NCBI GenBank assembly: GCA_040880805.1
Contig: JBBDHW010000017.1
Span: 1 to 36,936 of the forward strand
Source of the DNA: Acidimicrobiia bacterium
GTDB lineage: Bacteria; Actinomycetota; Acidimicrobiia; IMCC26256; DASPTH01
DNA: 36,936 nt
Direction: 5' to 3'
Shown here: piece after piece, positions 7,683 to 14,925 of the stretch
Position numbering within the stretch: position 1 is the stretch's first letter
Layout: each line of letters opens with the position of its first letter
The notes under the pieces: model-generated
Databases searched by the model: none
What the model was told of the DNA's origin: nothing
Seen by the model: the letters and a program-made list of their open reading frames with translations, nothing else
Translations under genes and position numbers: made by a program

Positions 7683-9640
7683 CGGCCGGCTCGCTGCGCG
7701 GCAAGCTCGGCGAGCTCGCCCACGATCTCGGTGAGGCGGAAGTCCTTCGGGGTGTAGACGCGCGCCACACCGGCGGCGAGGAGTTCGCCCTGGTCCGCCT
7801 CGGGGATGATCCCGCCGACGACGACCGGCGCGTCGACGCCCGCCTCGTGCAACAGCCCCATGGTCTCCGCCACCAACCGCCGGTGGGAGCCGGACAGCAC
7901 GGAGAGACCGACGAGGTCGACGTCTTCGTCGCGCGCGGCGGCCGCGATCTGCTCCGGTGTGAGCCGGATCCCCTGGTAGATGACCTCCATGCCCGCGTCG
8001 CGCGCGGCCACTGCGATCTGCTCCGCGCCGTTCGAATGGCCGTCGAGCCCGGGCTTCCCGACCAGGATGCGAATCGGATGGCCGAGTACGCGCGCGGTCG
8101 CCTGCACCCGCTCCCGCGCGCGTTGCATATCGGGCCCGGTCGGCGCGCGCACTCCGCTCACACCGGTGGGCGCGCGGTACTCGCCGAACACCTCGCGTAG
8201 CGCGCCGGCCCACTCACCGACGGTGCCGCGGGCGCGCGCCAGGGCGATGGTCGCGGGGACGAGGTTCCCAGTTGTCGACGCGGTCGCCCGGAGCGTGTCG
8301 ACCGCGCCCGCGACGAGATCACGGTCGCGCGCCGCGCGCCAGCTCTCGAGGTGCTCGAGCTGTTCCTGCTCTGCCCTCTCGTCCACAACGAGGATGTGGG
8401 ACTCCTGGTCGAGCCCTGCCACGAGTGGGGAATCGGCTGTTTCGGTGAACCGGTTGACCCCGATCACCGGAATCTCACCGGATTCGATCCGACGGACGCG
8501 CTCGGCGTGGCTCTGTACGAGCCGCTGTTTCATCGCGTCGATCATCGCGAACGCGCCCCCACCGTCGAGCACCCACGCAAGCTCGGCGTCGGCGGCCTCC
8601 GCCAGCTCCGCCGTCTTCGCCTCGACCACGTGCGAGCCCGCGAAGAGGTCGTCGTACTCGAGCAGGTCGGTCTCGAACGCGAGGACCTGCTGGATGCGGA
8701 GCGACCATTGCTGGTCCCACGGACGGGGCAACCCCAGTGCTTCGTTCCAGGCGGGGAGTTGGAGGGCGCGTGCACGCGCGTCCTTGGACAGCGTCACGCC
8801 GAGGGTCTCGAGCACGATGCGCTGCACGTTGTTCTCGGGCTGGGCCTCCGTGAGACCGAGCGAGTTCACCTGCACCCCGAAGCGGAACCGGCGCAACCGC
8901 TCGTTGGTGACGCCGTATCGCTCGGCGGTGATGCGGTCCCACAGGCGGCCGAAGGCGCGGAGCTTGCACATCTCTTCCACGAAGCGGATGCCCGAGTTCA
9001 CGAAGAACGAGATCCGCCCGACCACCTCGGGGAGGTCGTCGTCGGTGACCTGACCGGATTCGCGCACCGCGTCGAGTACGCCCACCGCCGTCGCGAGCGC
9101 GTACGCGACTTCCTCGACCGGTGTCGCGCCCGCCTCCTGCAGGTGGTAGGAGCACACGTTGATCGGGTTCCACTTCGGCACGTGACGCACCGCATGACAG
9201 ATCAAGTCGACCGTGAGCCGGCGCGACGGCTCGGGACCGAAGATGTAGGTGCCGCGCGCGAGATACTCCTTGACGATGTCGTTCTGTGTGGTACCCGCGA
9301 GCCTGGAGACGTCGTCGTCGCGTTCTTCGGCCAGCGCCTGGTACATGCCGAACAGCCACATCGCGGTGGCGTTGATCGTCATCGACGTGTTCATCTCAAC
9401 GAGCGGGATCTCGTCGAAGAGCACGCGCATCTCGCCGAGATGCGGTACGGGCACGCCGACCTTCCCGACCTCACCGCGAGCGAGCGGATGGTCGGGGTCG
9501 TAGCCGGTCTGGGTGGGGAGGTCGAACGCAACCGAGAGGCCGGTCTGCCCCTTCGACACGTTGCTGCGGTAGAGCTCGTTCGACGCGCGCGCGGAAGAGT
9601 GACCCGAGTAGGTCCGCATCAACCACGGCTGGTCTGCCAC
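7679..9640 (-). CDS. meaA: MeaA-type B12-dependent acyl-CoA mutase, probably ethylmalonyl-CoA mutase
   Basis: About 653 residues. It is a single-chain mutase with a TIM-barrel substrate domain (PWLMRTYSGH, then KGQTGLSVAFDLPTQTGYD near 30, and MNTSMTINATAMW) and a C-terminal cobalamin domain with the D-x-H-x-x-G motif (PGLDGHSNG near 530). The sequence resembles MeaA/ethylmalonyl-CoA mutase (SFFVNSGIRFVEEMCK, NSLGLTEAQPENNVQRI, LPAWNEALGLPRPWDQQWSLR) more than the methylmalonyl-CoA mutase large subunit. Predicted reaction: ethylmalonyl-CoA to methylsuccinyl-CoA. The GTG at 9640 is preferred to one at 9658 because a GGGGGAG site sits 9 bases before it. It lies downstream of hydroxybutyryl-CoA dehydrogenase and overlaps the following GGDEF-like gene. 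Crotonyl-CoA carboxylase/reductase, needed for a full ethylmalonyl-CoA pathway, is not in the window. Confidence 0.85.
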   Translation of the reverse strand: MADQPWLMRTYSGHSSARASNELYRSNVSKGQTGLSVAFDLPTQTGYDPDHPLARGEVGKVGVPVPHLGEMRVLFDEIPLVEMNTSMTINATAMWLFGMYQALAEERDDDVSRLAGTTQNDIVKEYLARGTYIFGPEPSRRLTVDLICHAVRHVPKWNPINVCSYHLQEAGATPVEEVAYALATAVGVLDAVRESGQVTDDDLPEVVGRISFFVNSGIRFVEEMCKLRAFGRLWDRITAERYGVTNERLRRFRFGVQVNSLGLTEAQPENNVQRIVLETLGVTLSKDARARALQLPAWNEALGLPRPWDQQWSLRIQQVLAFETDLLEYDDLFAGSHVVEAKTAELAEAADAELAWVLDGGGAFAMIDAMKQRLVQSHAERVRRIESGEIPVIGVNRFTETADSPLVAGLDQESHILVVDERAEQEQLEHLESWRAARDRDLVAGAVDTLRATASTTGNLVPATIALARARGTVGEWAGALREVFGEYRAPTGVSGVRAPTGPDMQRARERVQATARVLGHPIRILVGKPGLDGHSNGAEQIAVAARDAGMEVIYQGIRLTPEQIAAAARDEDVDLVGLSVLSGSHRRLVAETMGLLHEAGVDAPVVVGGIIPEADQGELLAAGVARVYTPKDFRLTEIVGELAELAAQRAGR

Positions 9641-9692
9641 GTGCCCATTCTCCCCCACCAGGGGTGCTGGATCTTCAGCGTGGCCCAGGGGC

Positions 9693-10547
9693 CTACTTCG
9701 CGTAGTCGTAGAAGCCGACGCCGTTCTTGCGGCCGAGGAGGTTGGCCGCCACCATGCGGCGCAGGAGCAGCGCGGGTGCGAAGTTCGGGTCGCCGAACTC
9801 CTTGTGGAGCGCGTCGAGGATTGCGAGGCTCACGTCGAGGCCCACGAGGTCGAGCAGCTCGAGTGGCCCCATCGGGAAGTTGCACCCGCCCTTCATCGCG
9901 GCGTCGATGTCGTCGCGAGTGGCGACGCCGGCGTCGTAGAGCTTCACCGCGTTGTTGAGGTAGGGGAAGAGGAGCGCGTTGACGACGAACCCGGCCTGGT
10001 CCTTGACGCTCACTCCGGTCTTGTCGCAGGCCTCGACGAACGCGCGCACCTCGTCCATGGTCTCGTCCGAGGTGGTGAGGGCGCGCGCCATCTCCACGAG
10101 CGACATCACCGGGGCGGGGTTGAAGAAGTGGAGGCCACACACGCGCTCGGGCCGGCTCGTGACCATCGCGAGCTCGATGATCGGGAGCGTGGAGGTGTTG
10201 CTGGCGAGGATCGCGCCCGGTGCGCAGATGCGGTCGAGCGCGACGAAGAGCTCCTTCTTGGCGGGGAGGTCTTCGACGATCGCTTCGAGCACGAGGTCGC
10301 ACGACGCGAGCTCGTCGAGGTCGGTGACCGCGCGCACGCGGGTGGCAACGTCGTCGGCGGTAGCGGACTCGAGCCGGCCGCGCTCCACTTGACGGGCGAG
10401 TGATTTCTGCAAGCCCGCGAGCGCGGCGTCGGCGGCAGCCTGGGTGCGGCTCCGCAGGACCACCTCGAAGCCGGCCTTGCCCGCGACCTCCGCGACCCCG
10501 GAGCCCATGTGCCCCGCGCCGACGATTCCGACCTGCTTGACCGTCAT
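9693..10547 (-). CDS. 3-hydroxybutyryl-CoA dehydrogenase
   Basis: 284 residues, the usual length of the short hydroxyacyl-CoA dehydrogenase family (Hbd/PaaH/FadB2), which interconverts 3-hydroxybutyryl-CoA and acetoacetyl-CoA with NAD(P). The Rossmann motif GAGHMGSG is at residues 10-17. Catalytic residues are visible in SNTST (116-120), H140 in LHFFNP and E152 in VEMARAL, and the C-terminal helical domain ends with the usual NGVGFYDY. The ATG at 10547 is chosen because AAGGGA lies 6 bases upstream. It heads a minus-strand operon with the MeaA-type mutase and the GGDEF-like gene. A GTTACC/GGTAAC dyad overlaps its likely promoter. Confidence 0.92.
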   Translation of the reverse strand: MTVKQVGIVGAGHMGSGVAEVAGKAGFEVVLRSRTQAAADAALAGLQKSLARQVERGRLESATADDVATRVRAVTDLDELASCDLVLEAIVEDLPAKKELFVALDRICAPGAILASNTSTLPIIELAMVTSRPERVCGLHFFNPAPVMSLVEMARALTTSDETMDEVRAFVEACDKTGVSVKDQAGFVVNALLFPYLNNAVKLYDAGVATRDDIDAAMKGGCNFPMGPLELLDLVGLDVSLAILDALHKEFGDPNFAPALLLRRMVAANLLGRKNGVGFYDYAK

Positions 10548-10591
10548 GCCCGTCCCTTTCTCCACGAAGCCCAGATCCCGGAAGCCGACAG

Positions 10592-10607
10592 GTTACCGCT
10601 GGGTAAC
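10592..10607. promoter_or_regulatory. GTTACC-N4-GGTAAC dyad, candidate operator
   Basis: A perfect 6-bp inverted repeat spaced by GCTG, in the 114-bp gap between the divergent hydroxybutyryl-CoA dehydrogenase and S51-like genes. On the minus strand it overlaps a TAACCT -10-like hexamer, so a bound protein would block transcription of the acyl-CoA operon. Its size and symmetry fit a TetR-type operator; no regulator gene is nearby. Confidence 0.45.
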
Positions 10608-10661
10608 TTAGGGCACGCTCGCGGGCCGGTCCGCCACTCACCGGTAGGCTCCGCGACCGAT

Positions 10662-11363
10662 ATGAGCTCCAGGAAGCGATCGGGCGTATTCGTGCTGGTG
10701 GGCGGGGGCGAGTTCGGCCCGGGTTGCCGCGAGCTCGACGCCGGGCTGGTCGCGCGGTCGTCGGCCAAAGAGGTCGTGGTGCTCCCCACCGCCGCGGCCT
10801 TCGAGCATCCCGATCGGGTAGGGGAGCGCGCCGCCGAGCACTTCGAGGGGCTCGGCGCGAAGGTGCGTCCGCTCAACGTGCTCCACCGCGCCGAGGCCGA
10901 GGACGCAAAGAACGCGGAGATCGTGCGCGCGGCCAAGTTCGTGTACCTCTCCGACGGCTCGCCGCTGCATCTCCGTTCGGTGTTGAAGGACTCGGCGCTG
11001 TTCGACGCGCTGCTCGCCGCGTACCACGGGGGTGGTGTGCTCGCCGCGTCGGGTGCCGGCGCGACGGTGTTGTGCGACCCGATGGTCGATCCGCGCGGTG
11101 GCGCGTACACCGTCGGGCTCGGTGTTGTGCGCAACCTCGCAGTGTTCCCGTATCACGGCACTGCCGCCGACCACCTGCGCGCGCGCTCGATCGACTTGCT
11201 TCCGTCGAACGCGACTCTCGTGGGTATCGACGAGGAGACCGCGCTGGTGCGGGACGCCGACGCCACCTGGCGTGTCGCGGGTGTGGGTCACGTCACGGTG
11301 TACGACGCCGACTCGTCCACCGTCTACGAATCCGGCGCAACCATCGAGGGCCTGCCGATCTAG
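10662..11363 (+). CDS. Peptidase S51/cyanophycinase-like protein lacking the nucleophile serine
   Basis: 233 residues with the class-I glutamine-amidotransferase-like fold of the S51 family (cyanophycinase, dipeptidase E). Visible blocks are FVLVGGGEFGPG (10-21), VVVLPTAAAFEHP (38-50), FVYLSDGSPLHLRS (93-106) and the nucleophile elbow AASGAGATVLCD (128-139). Active relatives carry G-x-S-A-G-A at the elbow; here the serine position is G131, so hydrolase activity is doubtful. It may have become a binding protein. A TAGGCT hexamer 11 bases before the ATG at 10662 is the only promoter-like sequence and there is no Shine-Dalgarno. Its stop shares CTAG with the stop of the convergent VapC toxin gene. 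Confidence 0.75.
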   Translation: MSSRKRSGVFVLVGGGEFGPGCRELDAGLVARSSAKEVVVLPTAAAFEHPDRVGERAAEHFEGLGAKVRPLNVLHRAEAEDAKNAEIVRAAKFVYLSDGSPLHLRSVLKDSALFDALLAAYHGGGVLAASGAGATVLCDPMVDPRGGAYTVGLGVVRNLAVFPYHGTAADHLRARSIDLLPSNATLVGIDEETALVRDADATWRVAGVGHVTVYDADSSTVYESGATIEGLPI

Positions 11364-11731
11364 ATCGTGTGGATCTCTACGAGGTGCTCGATGCCGCGGA
11401 GATCGTCGGCATTGCGCGTGTACAGCGCGGCCCCGTTCGCGTGCGCGGTTGCTGCGACGAGCAGATCGAGGACGCGCGTACGCGGGTTGCGACCGCCACG
11501 CGCAACCGCTGATGACAGGTGGCCGTAGCTGCGCGCAACCGAAGCGTCCACGGCGAGCGGCGTGAAGAGGTGCTCGATCAACGCGAGCCGCCGCAGTCGG
11601 TCGGCGCGGATGTCGGCGTTGTTCGTGACGAGCGCCCCGAAATGGAGCTCCGCCAGCGACGCCGCGCTCACCGCCAGGTCCCCCTCGAGCTCCGGTACCT
11701 CGGCAGCCACGAGGAGGCTGGTGTCGATCAC
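11360..11731 (-). CDS. vapC: VapC-type PIN-domain ribonuclease toxin
   Basis: 123 residues from a GTG at 11731. The PIN domain acidic residues are all present: D3 (VIDTSLLV), E29 (SLAELHFG), D89 (VLDLLVAATA) and D109/D110 (TRNADDLRG). VapC proteins cleave specific RNAs with Mg2+ and are held inactive by the antitoxin bound to them. The antitoxin gene ends 8 bases upstream, the normal VapBC order. The toxin looks intact. Its TAG overlaps the TAG of the convergent S51-like gene in CTAG (11360-11363). A second, eroded toxin-antitoxin locus starts just beyond the antitoxin on the other strand. Confidence 0.88.
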   Translation of the reverse strand: MIDTSLLVAAEVPELEGDLAVSAASLAELHFGALVTNNADIRADRLRRLALIEHLFTPLAVDASVARSYGHLSSAVARGGRNPRTRVLDLLVAATAHANGAALYTRNADDLRGIEHLVEIHTI

Positions 11732-11739
11732 GGCGTGCG

Positions 11740-11985
11740 CTACCACGGGTCGCGAAGCTCGTTGTCGACGAGCGCCCGGTCGGCTTCCCAGTCGGCATCG
11801 GCGGGGCCCGCGAAGACCGCCTTGACCTCCGAGTAGCGCCGCCAGGTCGTGGGGTGCGCGGGCGCCGGGCCCAGGACTGCCGCCGGCCGCCCGGCGACCG
11901 TCACGAGGAGCTCCTCGCCTTGCTCGGCGCGGCGTACCAGCTCGCTCGCGTTCTGCCGCAGCTCTCGTAGCCCGATGCTCTCCAA
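11740..11985 (-). CDS. vapB: Phd/YefM-family VapB antitoxin
   Basis: 81 residues if it starts at the TTG at 11985, giving MESIGLRELRQNASELVRRAEQG, a textbook Phd/YefM N-terminus that forms the DNA-binding dimer. The middle (ELLVTVAGRPAAVLGP) completes that domain, and the tail (WEADRALVDNELRDPW) is the flexible toxin-binding part. A GTG at 12003 and an ATG at 12045 are in frame and also possible; no start has a Shine-Dalgarno, so initiation may be leaderless. It lies directly upstream of the PIN toxin and probably represses the shared promoter. Confidence 0.82.
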   Translation of the reverse strand: MESIGLRELRQNASELVRRAEQGEELLVTVAGRPAAVLGPAPAHPTTWRRYSEVKAVFAGPADADWEADRALVDNELRDPW

Positions 11986-12003
11986 CGGGGGGGAGAGTAG
12001 CAC

Positions 12004-12380
12004 TTGTGCTATCGAGGAGAGACGCTTTCGGATCGCGCAATTCATATTGCGTCATATGAAAGAAGGACCTTCCCCTCTTCTTCCCTGCTTCGGTCTCGGG
12101 TCCAGGCCGAGGCCCTTGCCGCAGTGCTCCTCCACCCCGACCGAGAGTGGTCGCTCACGGAGTTGGACAGGTGCTCAGCGAGGCACTCGAACGGGTTCCC
12201 GGTGTCGAGGCTGCATACCTGTTCGGGTCCTGGGCCGCTCGATACAGGGGAGAGCGGGGCCGGACCCCCGGGGACATCGACGTGCTCGTTCTTGGTCAGC
12301 CCGATCGTGACGCTCTCGATGAAGCGAAGCGACCGCTTGTCGAGATCGTCGCGAGAGACGACGCGGGCGGTGCTTCGTGA
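12004..12380 (+). pseudogene. Eroded winged-helix/MNT nucleotidyltransferase (antitoxin of HEPN-MNT type)
   Basis: Two reading frames carry pieces of one protein. Frame one (12004 to about 12174) gives the N-terminal helix-turn-helix segment (LRSRVQAEALAAVLLHPDREWSLTELD). A second frame (from about 12147 or a GTG at 12172 to the stop at 12380) gives VPGVEAAYLFGSWAARYRG and PGDIDVLVLG, the GS...DxD core of minimal nucleotidyltransferases. The rest of the winged helix between them is missing, and the part after DRDALDEA jumps straight to RPLVEI, so a second in-frame deletion is likely. In intact relatives the MNT protein neutralises a neighbouring HEPN ribonuclease. The core DxD is kept, so the downstream frame might still make a 69-residue mini-MNT. 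A HEPN gene overlaps its end by 11 bases. Confidence 0.6.
12036..12051. promoter_or_regulatory. CGCAAT-N4-ATTGCG dyad between two toxin-antitoxin loci
   Basis: A perfect 6-bp inverted repeat in the only AT-rich stretch between the divergent VapBC and MNT/HEPN loci. It is positioned to be an operator for either. A TATGAA-like -10 for the VapBC side overlaps it on the minus strand. Confidence 0.4.
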
Positions 12381-12777
12381 CGTGGTCGCCGGGTACCGAC
12401 AGAATGCGAAGCAACACCTCACGTCGGCTCGAGCGATCGCCGACGCGAGCGACTTGAGTGGTGCCTATCAACTTGCCGACGACGCGCTCCGCAAGAGCGC
12501 GGCGGCCCTTCTTGCCGTGCAAGGTCTGCGCGCGACGAGCCGCGGGGGCCACATCGCGGTCCAGGACGCTGTGATCGCGCAGTTCGAGGAAACAGTGCGC
12601 ACGTTCCGACCGTTCGGAAGACTCAGACGGAATCGCAACCGCTTCGAGTATCCGGGTGATGCGGCGAGCGAGCCGATGGGCGACGATGTCGACGATGCGT
12701 TGACGGTCACAACCGAGACGGTCGCTCGAGCGCGCACGATCATCGATCAAGAGGTGCTCGACCCCTGGACAGGTTGA
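12370..12777 (+). CDS. HEPN-domain protein (toxin partner of MNT)
   Basis: 135 residues from a GTG at 12370, overlapping the end of the MNT frame, the usual arrangement for HEPN-MNT pairs. It is all-helical, with QNAKQHLTSARAIAD and YQLADDALRKSAAALLAVQGL typical of HEPN bundles. The likely active-site patch is RRNRNRFEYP (residues 86-95), the RNxxxEY variant seen in actinobacterial HEPN proteins rather than the Rx4-6H form. HEPN proteins of such pairs are RNases silenced by their MNT partner, in some systems through AMP addition to a tyrosine near the active site. The gene looks complete although its partner is eroded. Confidence 0.68.
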   Translation: MLRDVVAGYRQNAKQHLTSARAIADASDLSGAYQLADDALRKSAAALLAVQGLRATSRGGHIAVQDAVIAQFEETVRTFRPFGRLRRNRNRFEYPGDAASEPMGDDVDDALTVTTETVARARTIIDQEVLDPWTG

Positions 12778-12795
12778 TCGCGGGTCTTCGGTCCG

Positions 12796-13638
12796 TCAGG
12801 GCGCGGCGGTCGTGGTGGTCTCCGCGGGCGCGGGCGCGGCGGTGGTGGTCGTGGTCTGGTTGCCGAAGATGATGCCGACGTCGAACAGGTAGATGGTCTT
12901 CGTCGGCGTGCCCGCGATGTCGGTGCCCCCGAAGGTGTTGATCTTCTTGGCCACCCGCAACCCGTGCGCATCCATGTGACCGAGGATCGAGAATGTGTAA
13001 GGGTTCGAGCCGAGTGCGTCGAGTTGCTTCGCGCCGTTCTGGCTCACCACAAGGAAGAACTGCGAACCCGAGGTGTTCGCTCCGCTGTTCGCCATCGCGA
13101 CGTCGCCCGCCTTGTAGCCGTTCTTCGGCGGCTCGTCGGGCAGCGTGTAACCGGGGCTGCCGGTCCCGTCACCCTTCTGGTCTCCGCCCTGGTCGACGAA
13201 GTCGGTGACGATCCGGTGGAACGTGGTGCCGTTGTAGTACTCGCTCTTCACGAGGAACAGGAAGCTGTTCACCGTCTGCGGCGCCTGCTTCGGATCGAGC
13301 TCGATGTTGATGTCGCCGCAGCTCGTGTGCATCACCGCCGTGTAGTCCTGCTTCACGTCGATGTCGACTGCCGGCGCCGCCGGAAAGGTCTGGGTCTTGA
13401 TCGGCGTCGCGGGCTTGCGGCTGGAGCACTTGATCGGTGCAGCCGCGGTCGACGAGCTGTCGCTGTCATCGCCCGAGACGAGCTGGATGACCACGAAGAT
13501 GATGACCACGGGGACGAGGAGGAGGCCGATGGTGCGAGCGGTGCGGAGGCGCTTTCGGCGCTTCTCGGCCGCCAGCATCGCCTCGCGGCGGATCCCGCGG
13601 TTCTGGCGCTGGCGTTCTCGTTTCGTGGCCTTGGGCAC
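12796..13638 (-). CDS. Membrane-anchored cyclophilin-type peptidyl-prolyl isomerase
   Basis: 280 residues from a GTG at 13638. A very basic N-terminus ([14 protein letters not shown]) leads into one transmembrane helix ([18 protein letters not shown], about 37-54), an acidic/serine linker and a cyclophilin domain (about 95-258) with [22 protein letters not shown] and YTFSILGHM, the conserved catalytic and cyclosporin-site blocks. The tail is a Thr/Ala/Pro-rich run. It probably works outside the membrane on exported proteins. A long in-frame extension upstream on this strand is the antisense of aspartate kinase and is rejected. TAGACT ends 8 bases before the GTG and no Shine-Dalgarno is present, so the mRNA is probably leaderless. 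Confidence 0.88.
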   Translation of the reverse strand: MPKATKRERQRQNRGIRREAMLAAEKRRKRLRTARTIGLLLVPVVIIFVVIQLVSGDDSDSSSTAAAPIKCSSRKPATPIKTQTFPAAPAVDIDVKQDYTAVMHTSCGDINIELDPKQAPQTVNSFLFLVKSEYYNGTTFHRIVTDFVDQGGDQKGDGTGSPGYTLPDEPPKNGYKAGDVAMANSGANTSGSQFFLVVSQNGAKQLDALGSNPYTFSILGHMDAHGLRVAKKINTFGGTDIAGTPTKTIYLFDVGIIFGNQTTTTTAAPAPAETTTTAAP

Positions 13639-13646
13639 GGCGCCGG

Positions 13647-13652
13647 AGTCTA
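13647..13652 (-). promoter_or_regulatory. Candidate -10 box for the leaderless cyclophilin transcript
   Basis: TAGACT on the minus strand, ending 8 bases before the GTG at 13638. Confidence 0.45.
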
Positions 13653-13693
13653 CAGACGCCGAATCACGCCTCAGGATCAGAGGACGGCACCGG

Positions 13694-13699
13694 TAGAAT
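13694..13699 (+). promoter_or_regulatory. Candidate -10 box for a leaderless aspartate kinase transcript
   Basis: TAGAAT fits the actinobacterial -10 well and ends 8 bases before the GTG at 13708. There is no Shine-Dalgarno. It is divergent from the cyclophilin promoter about 45 bp away. Confidence 0.55.
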
Positions 13700-13707
13700 T
13701 GCCGGTT

Positions 13708-14925
13708 GTGAGCCTGCTCGTGCAGAAGTTCGGCGGCACTTCCGTTGCCGACCCCGATCGCATCCGTGCCGTCGCCGACCACATCGTGCGGACCCGGCGC
13801 GACGGCCACGACGTGGTCGTCGTGGTGTCGGCAATGGGCAAGACCACCGACGACCTCGAGCGGCTGGCCCACGAGGTGGCGGCGAGCCCGCCCGAGCGGG
13901 AGATGGACATGTTGCTCACCGCAGGTGAGCGCATCTCCGCTGCCCTGCTCTGCATGGCGATCATGGATCGGGGCGAGCCCGCGGTGTCGTTCACCGGGTC
14001 GCAGGCGGGCATCGTCACCGACACCGCGCACCGCCAGGCCAAGATCGTGGAGATCCGGGCCGACCGGATCCAGGAGACGCTCGAAGCCGCGAGCATCGCG
14101 GTGGTCGCCGGGTTCCAAGGTGTGTCCACCGCGCGCGACGTCACCACGCTCGGCCGGGGCGCTTCCGACCTCACCGCGGTCGCGCTGGCCGCCACGCTCG
14201 GCGCCGAGGTGTGCGAGATCTACACCGACGTTGCCGGCGTCTACACCGCCGACCCGCGCGTCGTGCCCGAGGCCCGCAAGCTGTCGCGGGTCTCCTACGA
14301 GGAGATGCTCGAGATGGCGGCCACTGGAGGCCGCGTGCTCGCGATGCGCTCGGTCGAGTTCGCGCGCAACTACAAGGTGCCGGTGCACGTGCGCTCGAGC
14401 TTCACGTGGGAACAGGGCACGTGGGTCACCGAAGAGGAGCCGAACATGGAACAGCCGATCATCTCGGGCGTCACCCACGACATCTCCGAGGCCAAGGTCA
14501 CGATCTTCCACGTGCCCGACCGCCCCGGCATCGCCGCCACGCTGTTCCGCGCGCTGGCCGACGACAACGTCAACGTCGACATGATCGAACAGAACGTGTC
14601 CACCGAAGGGCACACCGATATCTCGTTCACCATCCCGAAGGACGAGCTCTCCCGCACGACGGACGTGGTCGACAAGGTGGTGGTGGAGATCGAGGCGGGT
14701 GGCGCGAACTACGACGACGGCATCGGGCGCGTGTCGCTCGTCGGCGCGGGGATGCGCACCAACCCGGGTGTCGCCGCACAGATGTTCGAGACGCTCTCCG
14801 CGGAGAACGTCAACATCGAGATGATCTCCACGTCGACGATTCGCATCTCGTGTGTGGTTCGTGAGCGCGACGTCGAGCGCGCGGTCCAGGCGCTGCATCG
14901 CTCCTTCGACCTGGAAAACACATGA
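13708..14925 (+). CDS. lysC: Aspartate kinase (alpha, with internal beta start)
   Basis: 405 residues. It phosphorylates aspartate, the first step toward lysine, threonine, methionine and diaminopimelate. The kinase motif KFGGTS is at residues 7-12, followed by [12 protein letters not shown] and GFQGVS. Two ACT domains follow in the C-terminal third ([17 protein letters not shown] and [19 protein letters not shown]), the allosteric site for lysine/threonine feedback. The start gives [12 protein letters not shown], as in LysC of relatives. An internal ATG at 14446 (residue 247) with GAGGAG 6 bases before it marks the likely start of the separate beta (regulatory) chain known from corynebacterial and Bacillus LysC. 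The last codons overlap the asd start (ATGA). Confidence 0.95.
   Translation: MSLLVQKFGGTSVADPDRIRAVADHIVRTRRDGHDVVVVVSAMGKTTDDLERLAHEVAASPPEREMDMLLTAGERISAALLCMAIMDRGEPAVSFTGSQAGIVTDTAHRQAKIVEIRADRIQETLEAASIAVVAGFQGVSTARDVTTLGRGASDLTAVALAATLGAEVCEIYTDVAGVYTADPRVVPEARKLSRVSYEEMLEMAATGGRVLAMRSVEFARNYKVPVHVRSSFTWEQGTWVTEEEPNMEQPIISGVTHDISEAKVTIFHVPDRPGIAATLFRALADDNVNVDMIEQNVSTEGHTDISFTIPKDELSRTTDVVDKVVVEIEAGGANYDDGIGRVSLVGAGMRTNPGVAAQMFETLSAENVNIEMISTSTIRISCVVRERDVERAVQALHRSFDLENT
14434..14448 (+). promoter_or_regulatory. Internal ribosome-binding site and start for the aspartate kinase beta chain
   Basis: GAGGAG (14434-14439), 6-base spacer, ATG (14446). It begins [12 protein letters not shown], matching the known internal beta-chain start of alpha2-beta2 aspartate kinases. 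The beta chain would be 159 residues, covering both ACT domains. Confidence 0.65.

Noticed and set aside
12172-12777. A single fused 257-residue MNT-HEPN protein in the frame open from 12004
   Set aside because: The middle of that frame reads the MNT core out of frame and is nonsense; the HEPN has its own GTG overlapping the MNT end.
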